Shown: positions 33,871 through 47,265, counted from the first letter of the stretch. The stretch: DNA of 64,000 nucleotides from Nephrocerus scutellatus (GCA_947095585.1 OX352764.1:8913001-8977000), one strand, 5' to 3'. The notes: generated from the sequence alone by a model not told the origin. Numbers and translations are program-made.

Positions 33871-34752
33871 TCACCCTCACCACCCTCAATATCATCCTCA
33901 AGACCCCGTTAAGACCACGTTATGATCCCCATTAATATTTCCTCAAGACCTCCCTAAAACCCACCTTAAGGTTCCCTTAAGACCCCCTCAAAACACTCTT
34001 AAGACCCTACTTTAGAACACCTAAAAACCCCCTCAAGACTCCACTCAGGACCCTCTCAAAATCCCTTCAAGACCCCCTCAAAACCTTCTTAAAACCTCCT
34101 CAATACTCCACTCATGACCCTCTCAAAATTACCTCAAGAACACCTCAAACCGCGTAAAGACCCCCTCAAGATCCCACTAAAGAAAAACAAAAACTCCAAA
34201 AGACCATTCCACGACACATTTTAAGAACCCCTCAAGACCACAATCAAGATTCCCTTACGACCCCCACAAAACCGTCCTAAGAACCTACTTAAAACCACCT
34301 AAGAACTCCCCAAGACCCCTCACAAAGGCCCATCAAGACCCTGCTCAAATTTCCCTTAAGAATCGCTCAAACCCCTTTAAGGTTCCCTTAATACCCCCTC
34401 AAAACACTCTCAAGACCACCTAAGTTCCCCTTAAGGTTGCACGCACGACCCTCTTAAATCCCCTCAATACCACCTCAAGACCCCCTTAAAACTTTCTTAA
34501 GATCCCCTCACGACCCTCTCGGAACCCCCTCAAGTCCTGTTCAAGACCACCTAAACACCCCACTTAAGACCATCTCGAAACTACCCTCAAAGCACCTTTA
34601 AGACCACCTTAGTACCACCCTTAAACCCTTAAGACCCGCTAAGACGTCGTTAGGTCCCCTTTAAGACCCCCTGAAGACTCCCTCAAGACCGCCCTCAAGA
34701 TTCCCTTAAGACCCCCACAAAACCCTCTTATGACTCAAGACCCTCTCAAACC
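33871..34752 (+). repeat. C-rich degenerate short tandem array, ~880 bp
   Basis: The stretch is built from variants of ctcaagacccc and cttaagacccc, with units of about 11-17 bp and very little G on the plus strand. The minus strand therefore has regularly spaced runs of three to five G. The array starts sharply after 'gcgactataac' and ends near 'ctctcaaaccttcatattt'. It encodes no credible protein. Confidence 0.85.
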
Positions 34753-37167
34753 TTCATATTTTCAACGTGATGTACGGCTAAAGAAAGAACCATTAAACTT
34801 TACAGTACGTCCGAAGATAAACTAATGAGCATATCTTTATATCCATTTATCTACCAGAAAAGCTCGTAGCAGACATAATCAAAGCACTTCATTCTTTCTA
34901 TCATAATTATCCATATCATTAGCTCCTTTTGATCAGATGTTTAAGCAGGAAACATTATATCAAGGAAATACCCATTTAAGGATTATCTGATATAGCTTTA
35001 TTGGAAGTATACGATGCACGTTCCTATTCCTTTTCAATTGACAACGCAAATAGGAGTGAGGTAAATTCCAACAAATGTCATGTTAAAAACGACACAAAAG
35101 GCCATCATCAATTGTTTTGTTAAATTCTTGTATAGGTACCGATTTTGTTGTTGTTTCAAAGAATTGCAATACTCCTTTTTGTATCATTCAGTCAGATCCA
35201 ATTAATCGCATGAGAATACTATTCAATTGGGAATAACATTTCCAGGTCTGTTATTCTACGATGTTAATAAATGATCTATTGTTTGAGGAAAATTGAACAT
35301 TCTGGGTGGATGAAAATATCAATACAGTTTTGATCCGTTTTGTACACGTAATCCTGTTGTTTCTTTTTCATCACGATATTATATACTGTGATGTAATTAC
35401 CAAGTGAGCAAAAACAATCATTCAACATTCAGCATTAATATTATGAACAACTCCCACTATCAGGCGTTTGTACAATTCTGCGAAATTATTCTGACACAAA
35501 GTGCTTTAAATTAAAATCACGAGTGCATAAGTGCATGTGTACTTAATCAGTTATGTGGTGGTTCTTTTTGTAGTACTCGTCATCGTCCTTTAGACCAACT
35601 CTCGGTTGTAAAGCCAATGAAGATTGTTGTGCATAAAAAGGATTTTTTAAACAGCTTATAAGCCGTCTAATTAATATTCGTAAGTCTATTATTCTATAGG
35701 AATAGCCCTACCATTTTTTACATTCTCTTGGTGTGAGAAAACCTTGCTCTGATATTGCCATTTCAATTAGTGGTTAGTTTAAAAATAAACTCTTTTTTAA
35801 TATCAGCAGCTTTTAAATAGACGATCAATAACGCAGAGCTAATTAATTGTCTCTTCGTTGGCTTCTATACTTTCATCGATATATTTTATGTACTATCGCC
35901 AAATTACTAAAATATGTATTACGAATTGAACTTTAAAGCGAAATTGCTTCAATTTTTTGCTCAATTGGGAACGGAGCAAGGACTAATAACATTGGCTACT
36001 CGTATTTAAAAAAAAACAATATTGCGCCAAATTTCTAGAGGCCGGGATTGTACGAGATTGTACTCGTGGACCTGAAATGATTGGGTTTCTAATTCCATTT
36101 CTGAATACGTGTTTTGGGCATAAATTGCAATTTTATTTCAGTCATACAACTACGAAGTATACTTATTGTATGCTAAAGATTGCATTGCGTTCCCACTCAA
36201 CCAGGAATATCACTTTGTATATAACTTCCCAACAAAAATTTGAATTACAACTTTGATACACCTACAAAATTATTGCTATCTTTCATACTAAATAATGAAG
36301 GTTTAATAAAAATTTATGTTGTGTGCTTAAAAAAATGAATATCATATTACAGATAAAAATGTCACAGGTAGATTAAAAGCGTTATGATGCAAATTCCTAA
36401 TACATAGGGATAAGCTTTCATTGACAGCACTACGTCGTCGCCTTCCGTGTTGTACAGCAGATACCTTAGCAAATCTGCGTATTACAAAGAACTTGATTGG
36501 ATTTATATTTTTATTTCAAAAATAATGATGTTGTTGGTATTGATGTTATTTTTTTTTATTGTGGAACAAAATACGGAATAAGCAAATGTGTGACGTATCA
36601 CAACGAAGATATGATTACATTTCTGTGTTAATTTGTTGCTAAAAAAACTGATCGACATATACATTTTCTTGACTGGTATCAATGCCTCTGTAGGATTGAT
36701 GATGACTTCTATATAGGAAAATTACCGGAGGTTACTCACAACTGTATAAATAAAGTTAGGTGAAAATCACAAAATATAGCCCGAAATACGGATATTTCGT
36801 TTAATTTCACCCTCTCCCCAGTGTCAGCATACTTTGTTCCATGATCTCTCGCTGCGTTGTTTTCGTCTCACCCTTATTTCGGACACCTGCTTGTAAGCTG
36901 TTTCGTCGTCTATTTGATGTTACATACCATAAAGTTCAATTTCTTCAACTACACATTTTATAGCCTTTTTTCTGAACTACTCCATACTGCAGCTTTTCTT
37001 GGTTTTTTTCTTGGCAACTCTTCCAATGTATGTAAGGGTGCAGCATCTTTTGGGTCGTTTTTTAACTAGCAGTTATTTTAACCGGCTTATAGCTCTAATG
37101 TCATCTGCCAAGTGATAGAAATTCAGTATTATATTCCTGGTGAACGAAATGAGGCGAGTTATGCTTG
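34753..37167. other. Unique AT-rich stretch, no gene recognised
   Basis: About 2.4 kb with no open frame over 71 codons, no RT or transposase similarity and no tandem structure that I can see. Confidence 0.4.
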
Positions 37168-37485
37168 ATCATCATCATATTTGGATTTACACCCGGGGTC
37201 CGGTCCTGGCCTCCCGCAAAAAGTCTCTGCACTGGTCCCGATTTCGAGCCGATGTCATCCAGTTTGGCATCCCTAAACTCTGGGCATCCTGGTCTACGCC
37301 ATCCTTCCAGCGTAGGCTTGGCCAGCCTCGCTGTCGTATTCAATAAATCCTACCACAAAGGACTTTCCTAGCAGGATCCTCTTCGCTCATGCGAACTAGG
37401 TGTCCTGCCCACCGGAACCTACCGAGCTTAATTTTCTTCACGATGTCGACATCGCGGTAACGCTCGTAGATCTCAGCTCGTTCGA
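37168..37485 (-). mobile_element. RTE-like non-LTR element, 3' end
   Basis: Minus-strand reading: YRDVDIVKKIKLGRFRWAGH-like text, then RMSEED..RKVL, and after a shift a RPSLRWKDGVDQDAQ-like block and NWMTSARNRDQW-like end, the usual C-terminus of RTE-type pol. The 3' end lies near an ATCATC microsatellite (37168-37178). Identical borders occur at 45240. Confidence 0.7.
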
Positions 37486-38250
37486 AGGAAAATATCGCTG
37501 CTGTTAGCGAAATTGTGCGTCAATATCCGAACACCCCGCCATCGTTCACAAGAATTGAACATAAGCGATAGGACTTCGAATAAATTTACAAAAGATATGA
37601 AGATCTGCAAAGTCAAATTGGTTCAAGAATTGAAGGCAGTAGACCATCCATTGCGTTTTCGCTTTGCTGAATGGACCATTCTAGATCGGAAGAAGATGAA
37701 TATTTTTACAAAAAAAATCGTCTTTTCCGACCAAGCTCATTTTCACCTCGAAGGTTATGTGAACAAGCAGGCCGTATTTGGGGCACAGAAAATCTACATG
37801 TGACACAATTGAGAAGCTAATGCACCCGAAACGAGTGACTGTTTGGTGTGGAATATGATCCAAAGGCATCATAGGGCAATTTTTATTCGAAAATGAGCAA
37901 GGGGCTGAACTAATTTTGGCGACCGTTATCGTGCCACGTTAACTGACTTTTTATTCCCTACGGTTGAAGAGAAAGACTTGATTTGATAGAACGGCGCCAT
38001 TGCCAACACAACCAAGGATACAATACGATACGATACGATACAATTATCAGCCGAAATGGCAATGTCCACTGGCCGCCCAGGAGCTGTGATTTGACTGCAT
38101 TGGACCATCAAAAGTCTTTGAAAGACGCAATTAAAGTTACTATTGGTAAAATAAAAGCTCTTGAAAATGTACTGAAAAATTGGGTGACTGAATGGAGTAC
38201 TGCAGATCCAGCTAAGACAGTCATTTGAATTGATTGATTGATCGGAAGGT
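37486..38250 (+). mobile_element. Tc1/mariner-type transposase fragment
   Basis: Pieces: NIRTPRHRSQELNIS, KLVQELKAVDHPLRFRFAEW, IVFSDQAHFHLEGYVNKQ (first catalytic Asp kept), KRVTVW, then NVHWPPRSCDLTALDH and GKIKALENVLKNWV. Same family as 27.5 kb. Frameshifts and deletions make it inactive. A short ATACG repeat lies at 38027-38040. Confidence 0.75.
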
Positions 38251-38489
38251 GTATTCTCGAAAATAAAGTCCTTGTGGTTTGAAAATATTTGTTGCGTTTT
38301 TATTAAATATTCGTAAAATTCTGATGACTCAGTAAACTGTTTACTGGTCAAGTAATCAGAAATTATTGGTCAAAAGCAAGTGAAGCAGTGGAATCAAATA
38401 AGGTGCCATAAAAACATTCCACAATATATCAAGCGGAACTTTGAGCAATTAACGCTGCAACGAAAAACTTGCTTGCAAGAACACTAACA

Positions 38490-39010
38490 AAGACACAAAT
38501 AAATATAATGTCTGACAGTCAAGCCGTGACAAAAGCAATTAACAATTATGAATTACGATCAAAGACAGTCCTGTAACAATGCAACAATGCCCTAAACTGG
38601 CACAAAAAAAACAATTTCAAACTTATTTTGGTACCAGGACACAAGGAAATCCTCTATATAGATTCAACAATGCAAATATAAATAGTAAAATAAAAAACTG
38701 GGCAATAAAATGCACAAATAACTTCTGGGAAGATATAGAGGGTTTAAAACACTCAAAGAAATTCCTAAACTTTAGCCCCAAAAAGGCGAAAGAGGTCATA
38801 AAACTCAAATGGCAACAATTAGGAATCTTATGTGGAGCACTAACGGGACACTATACCTATAATTATCATCAGTATATATGAGAACTGGCAGGTACTGCAT
38901 TGAAGAAAATGAGACAATGGAGCACAACCCAGCCCCAATGTCCATATCGTGATCAGAATTTACTTCGTAAAAAACGTCGAAATGCTGGACACACACTACC
39001 AGGACGTATG
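38490..39010 (+). mobile_element. LOA-like element, RNase H and C-terminal fragment
   Basis: MSDSQAVTKAINNYELRSKT (RNase H SDS motif) and a VPGHK-like motif are followed by FWEDIEGLKHSKKFLNF and LGILCGALTGHYTYNYHQY. A decayed zinc-knuckle-like tail follows (CRYC.EENETMEH). The order matches the C-terminus of RNase H-bearing non-LTR elements. Confidence 0.7.
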
Positions 39011-41289
39011 CAAAAAGGGAAGATTGAGGAATTTGTATTTTGATAAGTGACGTAATAATTGCAGAGACAAGGTTTCAAATCGAAAAATCAAATCACTACT
39101 GGTCTTTAGAATTCTTACGACAAGATGATTTTGTACACTAAAGCTTGAACTACAATTACAAATGTAATTACGGCTCCACTTTTTTTTATTAACAAAAATA
39201 AATTTATGATGTCTATTTAAATTCCTAAAAATTTCAAGCATAATATGTATACTTGTGATCAATAGGAGCTGTGTCAAAATCAAAAACTTGTAACTAGAAT
39301 TTTTAAAAAAAAGAAAAATTTGTGAAAAAATTCACAGTTAAATTACGGTATAACTCCCAGTGAATTTATGGTTCTCACCCACCTTAGCCTAGAGCAACAG
39401 CAAAATCTTAATGAGGGAGAAATATTCGCAATCAGATGTGGTATATTTTCGGGGAAAATTCGCACAAAAAAGCAAACAGTATTTTTAAAGAATCCTTTCG
39501 TTAATTAGCAAAGGGATTCTTAAATTAACCACACACAACATGTCAAGAAATTCTAATTTATTTTTTTTTATTTAAAATAAAACGACGGTTCCAACGAATA
39601 ATGTCCTTTCAAGAAGTGCTCTGCTAATCACACACATTGCAGGTGCAAGAAGTATTCCATGCAACAGTTCAGCTTTAATTTCACTTAAATTGTATTCTAA
39701 TGGGAACATGTTTCGTCTGTTGTTTCACAGGATAATTTTAAAAAAAAATAAACTTGCATAAATATGTACGAATGTGCATTCGAGTCCTTTTAAAATATCT
39801 TCTTTTAATCCGACAGTGTTTTTATGCTGCTTGGATGCAAATTTTGTTCTTGCGCTCAATGTGTCCCGAATCTCCACTATTGCACTTTTATTTGAAAAAT
39901 TCAGTTCAACGAACGATTACACAAACTCAACACTTATAAACACTGAATAAATTTGATAATAAGAGAAACTTGCCTTCAATTGACTCGAATTTCGAACGAT
40001 ATCCACCTGTAGGTCCTGTTTTCGTATTTGGTATTATTCGCGATTAGCTCACAATCACAATTTTTATTTTCTACACAAAACTACTTGAAGAACTGAAACA
40101 CTTTCGCTTCTAATATGTGATGATTCCGCTGTATTTATCTGGTAAATTCCGTATGACCACTTGTTGAACAGTGCGATATCAAACAGGTAAGGACTTTCCC
40201 TTTATATAGACGACGGCTATGACACGATAAGGACGATTGCTGCCGACTTCCGACCGAGGATAGCCGACAACAAGATAACAGACTGTGATAGGCATTGTCG
40301 TCGTCATCATCGTTATTCATCGGTTGGTCGGCTCTAGCCCTTGCACCTCACAGAATATACATTTTGTGTTCTAGTTATTGGCGAGTTCACCCCTAAGCTT
40401 GATGGGTGGGAGAGAGGTGGGCGTTTAATTCATTTGTCCATTTGTTCATTCCTGGCATTCATTTTGTTTATCTGTTATACACGTAAAATAAGCTTTTTAA
40501 TGTGATAAAGCTTTTTTTTCATCCAAGTTCCCTCCAACAATATGACCGTTACAGATTTTGTCGTTTAAATTGAAATTGTTTATTTTTTTTGTAGCTGCTG
40601 TGTGGGTTCTGTTTTTAGTGAAAGAAGTGCGTGTGTATGTGTGATGACAGTATACCCCTAAAAATGTCATTGACATAGTTTAACAAATCATACCATAACA
40701 TAGCAAAGTGACTGAATAAAATGAAATTTAGGTAATGACTGTGCAGGAAATGCAGTCAGTCATTGATGCCTGTAGCCATCATTCAATCTGTATGCTTCAC
40801 TTCATATGGACCGCCTATGGAGGTTTTTCACACTTATTAGAGCCGTTGCGAACATTGCTTAACTTTCTAATTACGTAAATAGTTCTACTGGAAATAAGAG
40901 ATAAAAACTTTTAGATTTTTCCTTTTGTTCGGGCTTTTATTTCATTTTTTAGAATGGTTAATTGCGATATTTCCATGCGATAAGATGCGATAAAAGATAC
41001 TTTGTAGAATTCAAAAATTTTTTTTTTATTATTTTTTCTTTTTTTTTTTCTCGATAAGATAAGATAATTTTTTTGTATACCAGTATTATATTTTTATTAT
41101 TTTTCTTAATATGTATTATGTAAGCAGTAAATTTCTTTTCAGGGATTGTTTTCTTGTAACTTATGTTACTTACATTACGCAATGACTAATATGTATCTTG
41201 TTTCGAATGAACTCAAGCGTAAGCAACAATGGAGGCCATTTAGCCATTCCATGCATAATCATACACCCGTACGGAGGCAAATTTTTTAA
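39011..41289. other. AT-rich stretch, no gene recognised
   Basis: No coding signal. Frames at 39754-39939 (plus), 40135-40320 and 40958-41182 (minus) are short and low-complexity. Confidence 0.4.
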
Positions 41290-41670
41290 ATCATTCAAAA
41301 AGCATTTTTTATGCTCCGCGTGTCGTGTGCCGCGTGTGGCGCATGGTCGGAAATTACGCCATTTTCTCGTTTTTAGGTCCTTTTTAACCACCTTTCGTAC
41401 GACTTAGAGGGCTGAAATTTTGTGAGCAGCTCAACGTCAGGGGCCAATTTTGATATTCCGCGTGTGACGCGTGTCGCGAATAGCGTGTGATGCGTGGAAA
41501 AAAGAAAATACCTTGAAAAAGGCCAACCTCAAAGACAGATATTTTGGCGACTATTACCAAATAATAAAGGACTGTGTGGCGTTTGTCGATGTATACATAG
41601 AAGTTTGTACCCGAAAAACGAAGTTTTTTTACATTTGCTTGTTCTTAATCCAAATTGATGTTCGGGTATA
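41290..41670 (+). repeat. GCGTGTGG-rich dispersed repeat, copy 2
   Basis: Collinear with the second half of 28410-28888: gtcgtgtgccgcgtgtggcg, gagggctgaaattttgtgag, ggaaaaaagaaaat, acagatattttggc, aaacgaagtttttttaca and a similar end at cttgttc. Confidence 0.75.
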
Positions 41671-41789
41671 ATATTGTTACTCTCCATAATTTTTTGGATT
41701 TTTGATTTTTTGACTTTTCGAAAAGCTTCTATAAAATTGATAATAAACTAATTGGCTTAATATATGGACACGTTATAATAGTCAAAGAC

Positions 41790-42015
41790 TACATTAGCTC
41801 CAATGCTTATTATCTTGGTGACATCCTAGATAAAAAAAAAACTAAGCTGGAAGTCAATCATCGAAAATAGGGCTACGATAGCATGACCGCACTAAATGCC
41901 AACAGTAAAACTAGTAAAACCATTGGTTAAAAATTGGGCTTCCAGCCAAAGATAGCACTATGGTTATGCACAGCTGTTGTACGTACCTACATATGGAGCA
42001 CTAGTTCAGTGGTCG
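41790..42015 (+). mobile_element. LOA-like RT fragment
   Basis: SSNAYYLGDILDKKK, an ENRATIA-like block, SKTIG*KLGFQPKIALWLCTAVV and TYGAL correspond to the block SYKAKYLGLILDRKLSW..GLELHITHWLYTAVVKP of the copy at 20.5 kb. Confidence 0.65.
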
Positions 42016-42268
42016 TCGATGAGTAAAAATTGCAGAGCCAGGACAGTTTTTCAGTCTACAAATCCTCAAATCCTGGACCAGAATTTTCCACTCGAATTTG
42101 TTAAAAGTTTTTTTTTTGTCCAGCACCCATTCCTCGAACCATATGTAAGTACTAGTACCATTGTATCTGCATAATCATAGCATATAGCAGACTATAAACT
42201 GTCTGTAAAGCAATCCAGAGCTTATTTCTAGTTCCATAAAAGCATCTAACGGTTCTTAATATAGTTTA

Positions 42269-43170
42269 CGAGGGCGGTTCAACACGTGCGTGACTTTTTG
42301 AATCTCCCGCCTCTTAACTGAAAGGGCAACACTGCTCCTGTCAACAGGCATCTGACTCCTGCCATATAAATATATATATGTATATATATATAAGCAAGCT
42401 GCGTCATTTAGTTTGTGTTTGACAGCTAATGAAAGCAGACAACTGAATTTTAACGAAAAAAAAGAAAAAAGTGAATTTCGTGTGTGACCACTTCAAAGGA
42501 GTGTTTGGCGATGTTCAGCCGCAATCCGAACGAGTTTTTATGACATTTTGTAATCGTAGACGAATCATGGATTCTTCACAACACACCAGAGACCAAGGAA
42601 CAATCAATACAGTCGGTTTCTCAGGGTGAACCTGCGCGAAAGAAGCCCAAGGTGAGTTTGTCGGCCAACAAGGTCATGGCCACAGTTTTCTTTGATGCAC
42701 GCGGTGGCATTCACTTCGATTGACTTGAAAAGGGTAAAACGATGATCGGCGATATTGATTTGAAGCAAAAACGACCGCATTTGGCGAAGAAAAAGGTGAC
42801 ATTCCATCAGGACAATGCGCGGGTGCACCCGTGTGTAGTCACCATGAAAAACTCCTTAAATTGAGCTACGAATTGCTCCCTAATCCTCCCTATTCTCCGT
42901 ATTTAGCCCCGAGTAACTACTTCTTGTTTCCAAACCTGAAGATATGGCTCGGCGGAAAAAGATTTGACTCCAACGATGAAATCATCTCACAAATAAATAC
43001 CTTTTTTGATGACCTCGACAAATCTTATTTTTTTGAAGGGATAAAAAAATGGAGAAACGTTGGATAAAGTGTATAGAGCCAAAGGAGACTATGTTGAAAA
43101 ATAAAAAAAATTCTTATCCAGAAACCTATGTTTAGAATTTAAAAGACACGGACTTATTGACCCGTCCTCG
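42269..43170 (+). mobile_element. Mariner element with internal deletion, flanked by TA
   Basis: The terminal repeats read inward as TACGAGGGCGGTTCAA on the left and, inverted, TACGAGGACGGGTCAA on the right. The outer TA is the usual mariner target duplication. Transposase pieces: VIVDESWILHNTPETKEQS, KVMATVFFDARGGIHFD, KKVTFHQDNA, then LLPNPPYSPYLAPSNYFLFP and KIWLGGKRFDSNDEI..KSYFFEGIKKW. The third catalytic Asp (usually SPDLAPSD) is Asn and SPD is SPY. The N-terminal third is deleted (about 900 bp against about 1.3 kb for full length), so it could move only if supplied with transposase. Confidence 0.88.
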
Positions 43171-43172
43171 TA

Positions 43173-45049
43173 TTATGTAGTTTAAGGATTGTATTTCGAA
43201 TGTATTTTTTTATTCTTAATTGTAGGACAAACGTAAAATCTTCAGTTCGCAGACACGACCACAATCTAACATCTCTCATTTTTACTTGCACCCTCAGACT
43301 TTGTTATAAAGCTCGTGAAGTTTTAGCGATGATATTAATGTTATATGGTTGGACTTGAAGAGGATGGTTTCTCGCGTTGTTAAACAGACGTTTCGAAATA
43401 CTTTAAGCAAAGCCAGATTGAAAGAGAATTTTAAGCACAGGAGCATCTTTGTCAGAGCATATTGCAGATATTCAATTGGATTGTAGCGCTCCTGAAATCA
43501 TGGTCAAGGCGATCGTCATACGCAGTCTTGAACAGCCTGCAGACAAATTTGAATTTTTAAGAAAAATGTAAGAGATAACAGGTAAAGTTAATGTAATTGG
43601 CCTCAAGTGACTGGACAAAAGCTAAACTTCCTTATTTCATATCACAGATGTGTATACATCTACGATTACAAACAACTTTTGAATAACATTTTCATTATTT
43701 CTACTAAATATAGGAATAAATGTTATGTTCTAATGTTATAACTGCTGCTTCTCGTTGTTGTAAGCATCGTTAGAAGGACAATTTCATATGTTACACAAAG
43801 TCCATAGAAATTATCAGTACGGATTGCATGTTCGAGTAGAGTTGATGTCCACATATCCTTTCTGTTAATATCTGCCCGTCCTGCCCGAGAGGCATGATAA
43901 AAACAACATAAAACCCAACAATTTAACATTTACGACGTGCCGCATATGTCAACCATTTTATTAGCCACAAAGGAATTAATATTATCTTTTCTCTCTTCTC
44001 CATGTAATGCTTCAGGTTGTTTTTAATGGAAATTTTATTTGTAATGTGTCGTTACATTCGTGACAATATGTTGACTGTATACTGTTGTCTACTGTAACTA
44101 CTACTGTTATCATAATTCCTCTTTATGACTTATAAGTGTCCGCATCTGAACAATTTGTAATATCCTCATGACGTTTTATGTGTCAATAACCAATCACTTG
44201 TTGTTATCGTCAGCAGAGAGTATTTCATTGATCCACTTATTTCCGTGTAATTAAAGTGCCATTGTGTGTGTTGGAAGGGTTGGTAGGATGGGCTTTGTGC
44301 GTAACTGTGTGTGGGTTTATTTGTTGTCGCCTGACTGTTATCGACATCAAATGACATTCGATGTTTGTGTTTTTGGTTTTCTTATCTATCAAAAGACGAT
44401 TCCCATTCCCATTCAGTCAGGTGAGAAATTGAGTTCTGCGACTTTTGTTTTTTTCTTCGGGCACCAATCTTTTCATTGGAATCAACAAAGAGTTGTATAT
44501 TTTTGTAAGACGACAAATTGCTTTGAGGTTTATTTCAATTTAAAAACTTGAATAAACTTAGTCATCGACCTTTGAAAGAATTCTTAAAAGGATTTGATGG
44601 AGGGAAGGGACAGTTCTTTGACATCTGACTTTATGGTGTCCATAGATGATTATAAGGTGCATTATATTTTCGTTATTTATTTTACAGTTCCAGGAATTAT
44701 AAATATGAACTTCGCTTTAACGCTAAGAGTGGCATGTGCCAATAAATCAAGAGAATTTTTTTTGTTAATTAATTGGTTCATTGATGTTAATATGTCGGTA
44801 GATGCTTTGTATGTACTTAATTAGCTTCTTAATGATGGTGAACCATCAGTGAAATGAGATGAATGAATGTAGTGTATGAAAGTTTCTTATGTATATACAT
44901 TCGTCCTGTATTTCCGAGTACAGTTCTGTGTTTCAACAGCTTGTCCCCGACTTGTAATTAAGAAATACGAAACGCGAAAATGTTCTGTAGTTCCTTTTTA
45001 GTCTCAAGTTTATTTTGTACTGGGCTTTTCCCAACTGCTCCATCTCACT
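43173..45049. other. Intergenic stretch, no gene recognised
   Basis: 43420-43570 holds a possible decayed retroelement frame (SEHIADIQL..APEIMVKAIV) that I cannot assign. The rest, including the plus frames at 44264-44824, shows no motif. Confidence 0.35.
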
Positions 45050-45200
45050 GACGCCCCCCCAACTGACCACCAGCCCATTGACCACCCGCCAATTGACCAC
45101 CAGCCCCTGACCCCCCTCCACCACCCAGACAACCATAGAATTGACACAAATATCGGCAAAAAAACAAACAGCTTCAAATTTATATAATCTGATAAATGTA
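45050..45200 (+). repeat. Pro-codon-like C-rich repeat plus 'atagaattgac' motif
   Basis: Three or four copies of 'aattgaccaccagccc' variants (45059-45112) lead into accatagaattgacac, aatatcggcaaaaaaa, cagcttcaaatttatata. The second block is related to 45585-45640 and to 63935-63962. Confidence 0.6.
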
Positions 45201-45234
45201 CATTTCCAAGTAAAATTAAGTACTTGTATTAGAT

Positions 45235-45350
45235 TATCATCATCATCATATTTGGCTCTACAACCGGGGTCCGGTCCTGGCCTCCCGCAAAAAGTCTCTC
45301 CACCGGTCCCGATTTCGAGCCGATGTCATCCAGTTTGGCATCTCTAAACT
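45235..45350 (-). mobile_element. RTE-like 3' end fragment
   Basis: Starts at an ATCATCATC microsatellite and matches 37168-37290 (ggggtccggtcctggcctcc, cccgatttcgagccgatgtc), ending abruptly at ctctaaact. Confidence 0.7.
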
Positions 45351-45479
45351 ATATTGGTATTAGATTATAAATGAAGCGCAATTTTAAAAACCCTCCAATA
45401 GATGGGATTTATTTGGCGGAAATATACTTACGGTTCCATATGCAGCGTTTCTAGGCTGTGTCATCCCACTAACCACACA

Positions 45480-46195
45480 CACCCACACACAGACTGAACA
45501 CACGACCCTGCCACTACACCAACTGAGTTCAAACACCACTGCACTGATTCATCACCAATAATCGAACATCTCAGCCACACAGGAAACTATAGAATCGATA
45601 CTAATATCGGAAAAAATAACAGTTTCAAATCTATATAAAAAGACTAGCTGAAGTGCCCGGCGTTGCTCGTTGTTTCATTACCCATCTATCGCCCCATCGG
45701 TCCCCATCAGCACCTCTTCTCAATCACCATCCCATCACTCCACCAGCCCCATAAATATCCACAGCCTCCCGACCGCCCATTTTCTATCCAGTGACCCACT
45801 CCCCAGCTAACGCCACCCTAACGATTCTGTCCCCTTCGACCACACCAATTACCATTCATCACCCCAGATCAATACCCGTAGCTCCCAAGGCTTAACCCCT
45901 TCGCCTATTTCCTCCACACAAAACCCACTAACGATAAATTATTTTTATTCAATAAATTTGGTAATGCGAACGGTTTAACCACATGCAACAAATTATACTC
46001 AAATGTCAAGAACGAAATCGACCAACAAATACTAAAGTGGGAACGCCACCTATTGGGATTAAACTAACTGAAGAGATATCTTCCTGCAGACTAAACTAAC
46101 AAATTATCCAAGTTTTGTGTCAATCGGTCCAGCGGTCCTCGATTTTTATACGGACTTACCCGGAACGAACATTTTATATATATATTATTACGAAA
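45480..46195 (+). repeat. Dispersed repeat: CA-rich block and 'actagctg..cccggcgttgctcg' unit
   Basis: A CA-rich block (45465-45600) and 'actatagaatcgatactaat' (45588-45607) precede 45643, where 'actagctgaagtgcccggcg' begins a unit that ends near 46190 with tgtcaatcggtccagcggtc, a 'cggacttacccggaacgaac' block and a (TA)n tail. Such starts and ends recur in many insect repeats. The class is not certain. Confidence 0.5.
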
Positions 46196-47265
46196 AGTAG
46201 TTAGTAGCGTATATAATAGAATAAGAATCCTAAGATAAATCGCAATTTACCATAAATATGTACTAAAATTAGAACAAAGAAAATACATACTAAAAATAAG
46301 CACTTTTATGTAGCATACTTTCGGGAATATTGGAACGTAGTCGGCCTACTAGCATAGAGAGAGCAAAACCAACTAGAAGTCATATGGCAGTTGGGACTTA
46401 TACTGAACCTAATAGTAAAGCTAGGATGTGAACAGTCTCAAAAGAAATGCTATAGCGACTAAGGAATTTCGAGCTTTTAAACTGAATTGAATGCTTCGCT
46501 TTTTCGGATGACGAAGAGGTGTGAATAATTAGTTCTGGGATTGCGTACGATTAGTGTGACATCAAAATTGAGGGAAAGGTACTTAATTTCATTCTTTCAT
46601 TCAACGGTGACAACAACTTTCGTTTATGGCATTAGAAAGTTCAAGTTTCTTTACGCTTTTGCTCAATCTGTTGTCCCCCACAGACAACTTACCTTTCCTT
46701 TAATAAATAAATAAACTTTTATCTAATTCATGAAAAATCTAACTGTTATTACTTTCTCCTATAGAACACTCTTCAAGCCATTTTAACGTTCTCCTTTCCA
46801 ACGCAAAGCAAATGTTTTCATACAATGAGGTATTTTATTAAAAAAAAAAAATCAAAAGCATTTGAAAATATGTACGACAATTGCATCAGCAACACATCCA
46901 TGTCATCAACTGAAGGATGCTTCTCGGTTAATATTCCACTCTTGGTTACATAATCGCCAAACATATAAGCAAACAACTTTGTGTACCTACTTCAAGTGCT
47001 TGTCACTCACCACTTCATCGTTGCCAATTAAACTTTCATTCAAATTTTGATTATTTTTCCACTCATAACTGTGCACTACAACCCGACACTAATTGTCTAA
47101 CAAATCAGTCAGTCGTAATCGTAAACTAATTAGAATGATAAAACTTTCCAATAAATTCGAATGTGTGATTTAATTAAATTCATTAATTTGCGTACGGGTT
47201 GGTTGACACTTATATTAAAATATCAACGGCGATGATAGATGTCAACTTATTAGACGTTGCTGTCA
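46196..47265. other. Intergenic stretch downstream of coiled-coil gene
   Basis: AT-rich; no gene seen. Confidence 0.4.

Noticed and set aside
33647..33925. 92-codon plus frame running into the C-rich array
   Set aside because: Its second half is the start of the tandem array and the first half has no recognisable motif.
43420..43570. Possible Copia-type gag fragment (SEHIADIQL..)
   Set aside because: Too short and no pol, integrase or LTR nearby; similarity is only suggestive.
44933..45136. Val/Gly-rich minus frame of 67 codons
   Set aside because: It is a translation of the 'gaccaccagccc' repeat.
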